From positions 1 to 13,945 of the forward strand of contig CAZIDB010000125.1 in assembly GCA_964537965.1 (NCBI GenBank): a stretch of DNA of 13,945 bases, read 5' to 3'. Each line of letters opens with the position of its first letter. Within the stretch, counting starts at the first letter, position 1. Shown here piece by piece: positions 7,929 through 13,945 of this stretch. Made by a program: the position numbers and the translations under genes. This DNA is from SURF-24 sp964537965. GTDB taxonomy: Bacteria; Bacteroidota; Ignavibacteria; Ignavibacteriales; SURF-24. The notes under the pieces are model-generated. The model saw only the letters and a list, made by a program, of their open reading frames with translations. It did not search any database and was not told where the DNA came from.

Positions 7929-8199
7929 GTTTGACCTCAGTTAATTTCCTGTAATCTTCAGTAAGTTTCTTTAAGATTTTTATTTCAGAAGCCCAAATCA
8001 TGACTTCCATGTCATCACCTGCTTCTCCTGCTTCATATTTTTTTAGAAACTGTTTAGAGGATATTTTATTTTTTGTTTCAAATTCCGAAAGTTTTTTTTC
8101 AGTAAGCTTTATTGATGATTTAATAATTTCTATTTCCCTTTGCAAGGCACCTGCAACTAATTGAATACTAGTTTTATCATTTAACTTAATCTCTTGCAT
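7918..8199 (-). CDS. Small helical protein, putative antitoxin partner of the TumE-like protein
   Basis: The 93-residue protein is almost wholly alpha-helical and highly charged, with a coiled-coil-like stretch at about 20-50 (EIEIIKSSIKLTEKKLSEFE) and then KYEAGEAGDDMEVMIWASE. The Gly-Asp-Asp...Trp segment is of the kind I associate with the small genes that precede DUF6516 proteins. I see no helix-turn-helix, so DNA-binding autoregulation is not evident. ATG 8197-8199 has a good ribosome binding site (TAGGAG, 8207-8212, seven bases upstream), stronger than that of the TTG-started downstream gene; this would favour more antitoxin than toxin. The antitoxin role is inferred from size, order and overlap, not from a recognised antitoxin domain. 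Confidence 0.6.
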   Translation of the reverse strand: MQEIKLNDKTSIQLVAGALQREIEIIKSSIKLTEKKLSEFETKNKISSKQFLKKYEAGEAGDDMEVMIWASEIKILKKLTEDYRKLTEVKLVS

Positions 8200-8217
8200 C
8201 TTTTTTCTCCTAATTTC

Positions 8218-8248
8218 AAAAGAAATATCATAACAATTAATTTCTTTT
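8218..8248. repeat. AT-rich inverted repeat upstream of the toxin-antitoxin-like pair
   Basis: AAAAGAAAT (8218-8226) and ATTTCTTTT (8240-8248) form a perfect 9-bp inverted repeat with a 13-base spacer, in the 70-base gap between trpA and the putative antitoxin gene. The first arm is also part of a smaller palindrome ATTTC-AAAA-GAAAT (8213-8226), so two alternative hairpins compete. It could be an operator for the small operon or a weak end signal for trp transcripts. In such AT-rich DNA it could also be chance. Confidence 0.35.
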
Positions 8249-8269
8249 TCAAGCTAATGACTTAGATAA

Positions 8270-9064
8270 TTAATATTGTAACATACACGATTTCTTCAAT
8301 TCCTTAATAAGATGCAAAGTTTCCTCAACATCTTTCTTATAATTCCCATTCATCAACTTCTTTATTACAGCGCTGCCAACAATTACTCCGTCACAATATG
8401 GAGAAATTTGTTTTATGTTATCCGGTGAAGAAATTCCAAATCCAACAAGCATTTTATTCTTAACAATTGAATGAGTCGATTTGAGAGAGTTCAAAGTCTC
8501 ATCGGAAAATTCTTTTCGAATTCCTGTCGTTCCTATTACACTTACGCAATAGATAAAACCTTTACTTCTCTTATCAACTTCCATGATTCTGTCTTGAGTA
8601 GATGTTGGGGTTGTTAAAAGCACAACATCCAGATCATTCTGTTCTTCAAAGAATGAATCGTATTCTTCAAGTGGCACATCAGGAATTATTAATCCATCAG
8701 CACCGGCTTGTTTTGCATCTCTGAAGAAATTATTCTTACCATAATTTAAGATCGGGTTTGCATATCCCATAAACACAATTGGTTTATCATTTTTGCTTTT
8801 GATTTTTTCTGTGTAAGAAAGCACATCTTTTATGCTAACTCCATTTTGAATAGCAATATGAGATGAATGCTGAATTACTGGCCCATCTGCAAGCGGATCA
8901 CTAAAGGGAATTCCAATTTCAATAATATCGGCTCCGGCATCAAATACCTTGCAGGCTAAATCAACAAACTTATGTTTGTCAGGAAATCCTGCCGTCAGAA
9001 AGATAGATAGTACTTTTTCATTTTCATCATTAACAGATTGAATATGCTCTTTTAAATTCACCAT
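8270..9064 (-). CDS. trpA: Tryptophan synthase alpha subunit
   Basis: TrpA cleaves indole-3-glycerol phosphate to indole and glyceraldehyde 3-phosphate; indole is channelled to TrpB. The 264-residue length is standard for this TIM barrel. Catalytic Glu49 (IIEIGIPFSDP) and Asp60 (PLADGP) fall at the same numbers as in the E. coli enzyme, and the FLTAGFPD N-terminal motif and the phosphate-binding GFGISSPDN and GVIVGSAV segments are present. It is the last gene of the trp operon, six bases after trpB. No strong terminator follows before the toxin-antitoxin-like pair on the same strand, so read-through into that pair is possible. Confidence 0.98.
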   Translation of the reverse strand: MVNLKEHIQSVNDENEKVLSIFLTAGFPDKHKFVDLACKVFDAGADIIEIGIPFSDPLADGPVIQHSSHIAIQNGVSIKDVLSYTEKIKSKNDKPIVFMGYANPILNYGKNNFFRDAKQAGADGLIIPDVPLEEYDSFFEEQNDLDVVLLTTPTSTQDRIMEVDKRSKGFIYCVSVIGTTGIRKEFSDETLNSLKSTHSIVKNKMLVGFGISSPDNIKQISPYCDGVIVGSAVIKKLMNGNYKKDVEETLHLIKELKKSCMLQY

Positions 9065-9070
9065 AATAAA

Positions 9071-10270
9071 TTACAACTCAACATTTTTAATTATTGTATT
9101 TAAATCCTTATCACCTCTGCCGCTTATGTTTACAACTACAATTTCATCCTTGTTAGTAAGCGGCATAAGTTTATTGAGATGAGCGACAGCATGAGCGCTT
9201 TCAAGTGCAGGAAGAATGCCTTCGGTTTTTGCCAGCAGAATAGTTGCGTCCAATGCTTCTTTATCGGTAATTGAAAAATATTGGACACGTTTCAAATCTT
9301 TAAGCAAACTATGTTCAGGTCCAACTCCGGGATAATCAAGTCCGGCAGAAATTGAATATACTTCCGATACCTGCCCGTTTTCATCCTGGATTAGGTAGCA
9401 ATACATTCCCTGGAAAATTCCTTCTTTGCCAAGAGATAATGAAGCACAATGTTTGTCTGTGTTCAAACCAAGTCCGGCAGCTTCAACTCCAACAAGATTG
9501 ACAGATTTATCATCTATAAACGGATAGAAAATTCCCATTGCATTACTTCCACCACCAACACAGGCAACAATGTAATCAGGTAATCCATTTTCTACTTTTA
9601 AAATTTGTTCTTTAACTTCAATTCCTATTACAGATTGGAAATCTCTGACAATCATGGGGTAAGGGTGCGGGCCAACTACAGAGCCAATTATGTAATGAGT
9701 ATCTTTAACATTAGTAACCCAATCGCGAATTGCTTCATTGGTTGCATCTTTTAAAGTTTTGCTTCCGGATGAAACAGGAATTACCTCTGCTCCCATCAAC
9801 TTCATTCTGAATACATTAAGACTTTGTCTTTCAACATCGGTTTCTCCCATATACACAACACATTTCAATCCAAATTTGGCGCAGACAGTGGCGACTGCAA
9901 CACCATGCTGACCTGCGCCTGTTTCTGCAATTATTCTTTTCTTATTTAATCGCTTGGCCAATAAAACCTGTCCAAGTGCATTGTTTAATTTATGAGCACC
10001 GGTGTGGCATAAATCTTCACGCTTAAGATATATTTTAGCTTTTCCAAAATACTCTGTTAAACGTTCTGCAAAAGTTAACGGAGTCTCTCTGCCATTATAG
10101 TTTTTTTGTAAATCATTTAGCTCTTCTATGAATTGAGCATCATCTTTAACAGAAAGATAGAGAGATTCTAACTCATTAAGAGCAGGAATTAATGTTTCCG
10201 GGACAAACTTACCGCCGAAGATTCCGAATTTTCCTTTTGCATCGGGATAATTATAATTTATTTCTCGCAT
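9071..10270 (-). CDS. trpB: Tryptophan synthase beta subunit
   Basis: TrpB condenses indole with serine in a pyridoxal-phosphate-dependent reaction to give tryptophan, as an alpha2-beta2 complex with TrpA. The 399-residue protein is full length. Visible motifs are GRETPLT (60-66), HTGAHKLNNALGQ with the PLP lysine Lys94, AETGAGQHGVA with Glu116, the phosphate loop CVGGGSNAMG, and SAGLDYPGVGPEH. It is of the classical TrpB1 type. Its ATG lies inside the 3' end of the DAHP synthase gene (13-base overlap), suggesting coupled translation. Confidence 0.98.
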   Translation of the reverse strand: MREINYNYPDAKGKFGIFGGKFVPETLIPALNELESLYLSVKDDAQFIEELNDLQKNYNGRETPLTFAERLTEYFGKAKIYLKREDLCHTGAHKLNNALGQVLLAKRLNKKRIIAETGAGQHGVAVATVCAKFGLKCVVYMGETDVERQSLNVFRMKLMGAEVIPVSSGSKTLKDATNEAIRDWVTNVKDTHYIIGSVVGPHPYPMIVRDFQSVIGIEVKEQILKVENGLPDYIVACVGGGSNAMGIFYPFIDDKSVNLVGVEAAGLGLNTDKHCASLSLGKEGIFQGMYCYLIQDENGQVSEVYSISAGLDYPGVGPEHSLLKDLKRVQYFSITDKEALDATILLAKTEGILPALESAHAVAHLNKLMPLTNKDEIVVVNISGRGDKDLNTIIKNVEL

Positions 10271-11289
10271 AGTAATTTCAATTCTTTATCTACAATTGGA
10301 GCAAGCTGCTCAAGTTTATCTAATAGTTTCTTAAATGTTTTTGGTGTAAGCGATTGATAACCATCTGACATAGCATGTTCCGGATCGTGATGAACTTCTA
10401 TAATTAAACCATCTGCGCCTGCTGCAACTGCCGCCATAGACATTGCAGGTACTTTTTCCCATATTCCAATTCCATGTGAAGGATCTACAATTATAGGAAG
10501 GTGAGTGTGCTTTTTAATTACCGGAACTGCATTAAGATCCAGAGTATTCCTTGTATAGGTCTCAAAAGTTTTTATTCCGCGTTCACATAAGATGACATTA
10601 AAGTTACCATTTGACACAATATATTCAGCACTCATAAGCAATTCTTCCATAGTAGCAGCCATTCCTCTTTTCAACAGTATTGGTTTTTTAATTCGGCCGC
10701 ATCTTTCAAGCAAGCTATAATTCTGCATGTTTCTTGCGCCAATCTGAACAATGTCGGCTACCTCTGCAACTAATTCCAAAGTATCGCTATCCATTGCTTC
10801 GGTAACAATTTTAATATCAAATTCTTTCTTAGCCTCAGCAAGAATCTGCAATCCTTTTTCTTTTAAACCCTGAAATGAGTATGGGCTGGAGCGCGGTTTA
10901 TATGCACCGGCACGGAAAAAGTTTATTCCCATCTCTTTAAGCTTTCCGGCAATTGTAAAAATCTGATCTCTGTTTTCAACTGAACATGGTCCGGCAATAA
11001 TTCCAAGTTCCTTTCCACCGATTGAATGTTCTCCAAATTGAATAACACTATCTTCGCTTTTAACCTCGCGGCTTACAAGTTTATATTTCTTGCTTACACG
11101 AAGTACTTCTTCAACAAAATCCATTAATTGAAATTCTTCTTCATCAATTGCTTCTGTTGGACCTGTTAGTCCAATAGCAAGTTTTTGTGAACCTACAATG
11201 ATATGAGGTTTACAACCTACCGCATAGATTTTCTCTTTCACTTTTTCAACATTTTCCTGCGGTGCATTAACGTCCATTATAATTACCAT
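10258..11289 (-). CDS. aroF: 3-deoxy-7-phosphoheptulonate (DAHP) synthase, type I-beta with N-terminal regulatory domain
   Basis: The enzyme joins phosphoenolpyruvate and erythrose 4-phosphate, the entry step of the shikimate pathway. The 343 residues comprise a ferredoxin-like domain at about 1-70 (MVIIMDVNAPQENVEKVKEK), which in Thermotoga-type enzymes binds an aromatic amino acid inhibitor, and a TIM barrel. The four metal ligands are all present and, as I recall the Thermotoga maritima enzyme, at the same numbers: Cys102 (AGPCSVE), His272 (VDPSHG), Glu298 and Asp309. The substrate motif GAYKPRSSPYSF (128-139) is intact. ATG 11287-11289 has CTAAGGAG upstream (AAGGAG at 11296-11301 on the minus strand), and the MVIIM start matches the family. 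It overlaps trpF by 7 and trpB by 13 bases, so its supply of precursor is tied to tryptophan synthesis. Confidence 0.95.
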   Translation of the reverse strand: MVIIMDVNAPQENVEKVKEKIYAVGCKPHIIVGSQKLAIGLTGPTEAIDEEEFQLMDFVEEVLRVSKKYKLVSREVKSEDSVIQFGEHSIGGKELGIIAGPCSVENRDQIFTIAGKLKEMGINFFRAGAYKPRSSPYSFQGLKEKGLQILAEAKKEFDIKIVTEAMDSDTLELVAEVADIVQIGARNMQNYSLLERCGRIKKPILLKRGMAATMEELLMSAEYIVSNGNFNVILCERGIKTFETYTRNTLDLNAVPVIKKHTHLPIIVDPSHGIGIWEKVPAMSMAAVAAGADGLIIEVHHDPEHAMSDGYQSLTPKTFKKLLDKLEQLAPIVDKELKLLCEK

Positions 11290-12058
11290 TTTGAACTCCT
11301 TAGTTGTTCTATTTTATTAAAAAATTCTTTCACTTTAGTTTTATCTTTCCTGCCGGGTGTCAATTCAAGTGATGAAGAAACATCAACAGCCATAGGTTTT
11401 ATATGCCGGTAAATATATTCAACATTTGCAGATGATATACCTCCTGCAAGAATTATTTTATCGAGTAAAAATTCGGGAATAACATCCCAGTTAAATTTTT
11501 CACCGGTTCCACCAAATTTATCCTGCGAGTGCGTATCAAACAGGGGAACAGCGTTTGAGAAATATTTAATGCTATCAAAATCGAATGAATCATTTATTCT
11601 AAATGCTTTAATAACATTTCTATCTATCTTATCAGCATTCTCCGGATTTTCATTCCCATGAAGTTGTACATAGTCTAAGTGTAAAAACTCTGCTGATTTA
11701 TTTATCATTTCCGGTTCTTCATNNNNNNNNNNNNNNNNNNNNNNNNNNNNNNNNNNNNNNNNNNNNNNNNNNNNNNNNNNNNNNNNNNNNNNNNNNNNNN
11801 NNNNNNNNNNNNNNNNNNNNNNACATAGTCTAAGTGTAAAAACTCTGCTGATTTATTTATCATTTCCGGTTCTTCATCTACGAACACACCAACCTTAGCA
11901 GTGCCAGGTGAAAGTTGTTTAATTATTTCTTCAGCTTCATCAAAGGAAACATAACGTTTGCTGCCTCTATAAAAGATAAAGCCCAGGTAATCTGCGCCGC
12001 AGCTTTCACACAATAAAGCATCTTCCGGATTAGTAATACCGCAGATTTTAACTTTCAC
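11283..12058 (-). CDS. trpF: Phosphoribosylanthranilate isomerase, interrupted by an assembly gap
   Basis: TrpF isomerises N-(5-phosphoribosyl)anthranilate to CdRP. The N-terminal part (12058 down to the gap) reads KVKICGITNPEDA ... KVGVFVDEEPE with catalytic Cys6. The part after the gap reads MINKSAEFLHLDYVQLHG ... LFDTHSQDKFGGTGEKFNW ... DVSSSLE with the expected Asp (123 of the joined protein). The gap (100 N) plus one copy of a flanking 55-bp repeat is 155 bases; 776 minus 155 is 621, exactly 206 codons and a stop, and the joined sequence is a normal full-length TrpF. As deposited the frame is broken, but I judge the gene intact in the organism. The start is GTG 12056-12058, overlapping trpC by 11 bases; the 3' end overlaps the DAHP synthase gene by 7. 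Confidence 0.95.
11668..11722. repeat. 55-bp direct repeat, copy 1 (assembly overlap)
   Basis: This 55-base segment of trpF abuts the N run on its left and is identical to 11823-11877 on its right. It begins ACATAGTCTAAG and ends GGTTCTTCAT. It is best read as the same genomic sequence present at both contig ends rather than a true duplication. Confidence 0.95.
11723..11822. other. Assembly gap of 100 N
   Basis: Exactly 100 undetermined bases inside trpF. The round length is a scaffolder placeholder. Because both flanks carry the same 55 bases, the true gap is probably zero or negative, meaning the contigs overlap. Confidence 0.98.
11823..11877. repeat. 55-bp direct repeat, copy 2 (assembly overlap)
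   Basis: Identical to 11668-11722, and directly adjacent to the other side of the N run. It encodes the trpF segment EEPEMINKSAEFLHLDY on the minus strand, as does the other copy. Confidence 0.95.
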
Positions 12059-12839
12059 TTTTACACCAGCTTTTTAGTTCTGAAAGTTTAGTATCTATAT
12101 TATTCCGCATTAATAATTCGCCTACAAGAACTGCATTAACGTTGGCGTCTTTTAATTTCCTGATGTCCTTTTTGCTGCTTATCCCGCTTTCGGAAACCAC
12201 AACAATATTATCCGGTAAAAGCTTTTTTAACCTGAGTGTTGTATTTATGTCTGTTGCAAAGTTCTCAAGGTTCCTGTTGTTTATCCCGATTAACTTATTA
12301 ATTCCAAAATCAATTTTATCCAATTGATTTTCCGAATGAAGTTCGAGAAGTACTTCAACGCCAACATTGAAAGCTGTTTTGCTTAATTCTTTAATTCTTG
12401 ATTTGGACAAAGCTTCGGCAATCAGAAGAATGACATCAGCGCCGCTTGCTTTAGCTTCGTAAATCTGGTGTTCATCGATGATAAAATCTTTTCTAAGAAG
12501 CGGCTTGGATTTTATTGCTGCAATCTCCTGTAAAAATTTTATATCACCCTGGAAGAATTTCTTATCAGTTAGAATTGAAATTCCGTTAACGTCATTGCGG
12601 AAATAACTTTCAGCAATTTCAAGGTGATTGAAATTTTCTCTTATCAAACCTTTTGACGGACTTGCCTTTTTGACTTCTGCAATTATAGAAAGATTTTTAT
12701 CGGCAGAAATACTGTTAAAAAGGCTCCACCCGATATTTGAGAAAAAGGGAGAAGCCTCAAAATCTTTAAGCGAATACTTCCTTTTAACCGAAGATATTTC
12801 CTTTTGCTTTTGCTTAAGTATTTTAAATAGTATGCTCAA
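12048..12839 (-). CDS. trpC: Indole-3-glycerol phosphate synthase
   Basis: TrpC closes the indole ring, converting CdRP to indole-3-glycerol phosphate. The 263 residues form a monofunctional TIM barrel, not fused to TrpF. Visible motifs are IIAEVKKASPSKGLI with Glu55, Lys57 and SPSKG (60-64), the catalytic lysine Lys117 in LLRKDFIIDEHQI, VEVLLELHSE, IGINNRNL and VVSESGIS. The start is TTG 12837-12839, inferred because the frame begins MSILFKILKQK, like other TrpC proteins, and because TTGA forms a 4-base overlap with the trpD stop. The 3' end overlaps the trpF GTG by 11 bases. Confidence 0.96.
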   Translation of the reverse strand: MSILFKILKQKQKEISSVKRKYSLKDFEASPFFSNIGWSLFNSISADKNLSIIAEVKKASPSKGLIRENFNHLEIAESYFRNDVNGISILTDKKFFQGDIKFLQEIAAIKSKPLLRKDFIIDEHQIYEAKASGADVILLIAEALSKSRIKELSKTAFNVGVEVLLELHSENQLDKIDFGINKLIGINNRNLENFATDINTTLRLKKLLPDNIVVVSESGISSKKDIRKLKDANVNAVLVGELLMRNNIDTKLSELKSWCKSES

Positions 12840-13858
12840 GAAAATTTCTCCCCGATTTTTTTTAGCTCATTTAATTTCTTTAATGCGTTACCGGAAAAAA
12901 TTGATTCCTCGGCAGCATCCCGGCATTTATTTATATCATATGAATAACCTGCCGAATAAAGTGCAACAGCAGAGTTGGCAGCCACCACGAAAAATGCGGG
13001 TGTTCTTTTCCTGTTTGTGAATAAATCTTTAATCAATTCTGCATTGTATTTCGGTGAGTCTCCTTTGATGTCCTTCAATTTCAATTTGGGATAACCAAAT
13101 GTTTCATTGGAAATTTTATACTTATGCAAGTCGGTTTCAAGATTAAACTCATTTACATCCGTATCTTCACATAAAGAAATTTCATCCATCTTATTGCCGG
13201 TACAAACAAAGCAAACCTTCTCCATTTCAAGATGCTTTACAGCTTCAGACATCAGCTTTGAGGATTTGTTATTGTAAACACCTATCAATTGCTTTTTTGT
13301 ACCTGCCGGATTTGTAAGCGGGCCCAATAAATTAAATACAGTTTTAATACCAAGTTCTTTTCTAACTATAGCTGCATATTTCATGGCAGGGTGAAAATTG
13401 GGTGCAAAGAGAAAACTAATTCCGACTTTATTCAATGCCTGTTGTGTTTGCTCTGCGTTAAAATTAATATTTACTCCAAGTTCTGCAAGCACGTCTGCAC
13501 TACCGGAGTTGCTGGAAATGGAACGGTTACCATGCTTCGCAACTTTTATTCCTGCTCCGGCTACAACGAATGCAGCCGCAGTGGAAATATTAAACGTCCC
13601 CGAATAATCTCCGCCTGTACCGCAAACATCAATTAAATCATTTATTTCTGTTTCAATTCTGATGCTTTTGTTTCTCATTGCCTGCGCAAAGCCTGCAATC
13701 TCAATGGCTGTTTCACCTTTGGCTTTAAGTGCAATTAAAAATGCAGCAAGTTGTGAGTTGTTTACTTTACCTTCCATAATGCTTTCCATTGAAGAAATGG
13801 ATTCTGCAAAGGTAAGATTTTCCTTCTCAATTATTTTTTCAATAGTAGATTTTATCAT
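12836..13858 (-). CDS. trpD: Anthranilate phosphoribosyltransferase
   Basis: TrpD transfers the phosphoribosyl group of PRPP to anthranilate. The 340-residue length is typical of the stand-alone enzyme. The PRPP-binding signature is present as DVCGTGGDYSGTFNIST (GTGGD at 80-84, Asn90), followed by KHGNRS at 108-113 and NLLGPLTNPAG. The helical N-terminal domain (NSQLAAFLIALKAKGET) is also normal. It is not fused to the TrpG glutaminase domain. ATG 13856-13858 shares an ATGA overlap with the trpG stop, and its own stop overlaps the trpC TTG. Confidence 0.98.
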   Translation of the reverse strand: MIKSTIEKIIEKENLTFAESISSMESIMEGKVNNSQLAAFLIALKAKGETAIEIAGFAQAMRNKSIRIETEINDLIDVCGTGGDYSGTFNISTAAAFVVAGAGIKVAKHGNRSISSNSGSADVLAELGVNINFNAEQTQQALNKVGISFLFAPNFHPAMKYAAIVRKELGIKTVFNLLGPLTNPAGTKKQLIGVYNNKSSKLMSEAVKHLEMEKVCFVCTGNKMDEISLCEDTDVNEFNLETDLHKYKISNETFGYPKLKLKDIKGDSPKYNAELIKDLFTNRKRTPAFFVVAANSAVALYSAGYSYDINKCRDAAEESIFSGNALKKLNELKKIGEKFS

Positions 13859-13945
13859 AAGCTTAACCAGTTATGTATTATCCTTTCGCCTTCAGTTGTT
13901 AAAATAGATTCCGGGTGAAACTGAATTCCTTCGATAGGGTATTGT
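13855..13945 (-). CDS. trpG: Anthranilate synthase glutamine amidotransferase component (partial, C-terminal end)
   Basis: Only the last 29 codons are in the window. They include YPIEGIQFHPESILT, the end of a class I glutamine amidotransferase domain with the catalytic His (and Glu) of HPES. With trpD following in an ATGA overlap, this is trpG (or pabA used for both pathways), which supplies ammonia to TrpE for anthranilate synthesis. trpE and the operon promoter or any attenuator are expected beyond the right edge. Confidence 0.92.
   Translation of the reverse strand, partial: QYPIEGIQFHPESILTTEGERIIHNWLSL

Noticed and set aside
11668..11877. A 55-bp direct repeat inside trpF as a real duplication or insertion footprint
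   Set aside because: It directly flanks a 100-N placeholder, and collapsing it restores an exact full-length TrpF frame, so an assembly overlap explains it better.
11705..12058. A separate 117-residue protein reading through the N run
   Set aside because: Its C-terminal third is undetermined sequence; it is only the N-terminal part of trpF.
12628..13020. A 130-codon open frame on the plus strand across the trpC/trpD junction
   Set aside because: It is antisense to two well-conserved genes, has no recognisable domain and is composed of reverse-strand codon patterns.

Overview
The window is AT-rich, gene-dense bacterial chromosome. The long TonB-dependent receptor with an N-terminal carboxypeptidase-regulatory-like domain, the ECF sigma/zinc-finger anti-sigma pair and the overall codon style suggest the Bacteroidota/Ignavibacteriota/Chlorobiota assemblage, perhaps Ignavibacteria. 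That placement is inference; no rRNA or other phylogenetic marker is present. A 100-N gap flanked by an identical 55-bp repeat shows that this is a scaffolded, probably metagenome-derived, assembly.

Left part (1-2045, minus strand): a secreted nucleotide pyrophosphatase/phosphodiesterase, then an ECF-type sigma factor whose 3' end overlaps the start of a zinc-finger anti-sigma factor that runs off the window. A 253-bp divergent intergenic region follows.

Middle part (2299-7537, plus strand): a 1062-residue Oar-like TonB-dependent receptor closed by a strong intrinsic terminator, then a tight two-gene unit of a KdsC-type HAD phosphatase and a secreted transglutaminase-like protein. That unit ends one base from an opposing two-gene unit (7539-8199, minus) which looks like a TumE-family toxin-antitoxin pair.

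Right part (8270-13945, minus strand): a compact tryptophan operon read from the right edge in the order trpG (partial), trpD, trpC, trpF, a type I-beta DAHP synthase, trpB, trpA. All junctions overlap by 4-13 bases except trpB-trpA, which has a 6-base gap. Together these genes cover the first step of the shikimate pathway and chorismate to tryptophan, with trpE presumably just outside the window. trpF is interrupted only by the assembly gap: removing the Ns and one repeat copy restores an exact 206-residue reading frame.

I see no RNA genes, insertion sequences, prophage or CRISPR array. The least ordinary items are the toxin-antitoxin-like pair attached to the end of the trp operon, the DAHP synthase inside that operon, and a KdsC-like phosphatase whose specificity-loop residues do not look like those of a standard Kdo-8-phosphate phosphatase.
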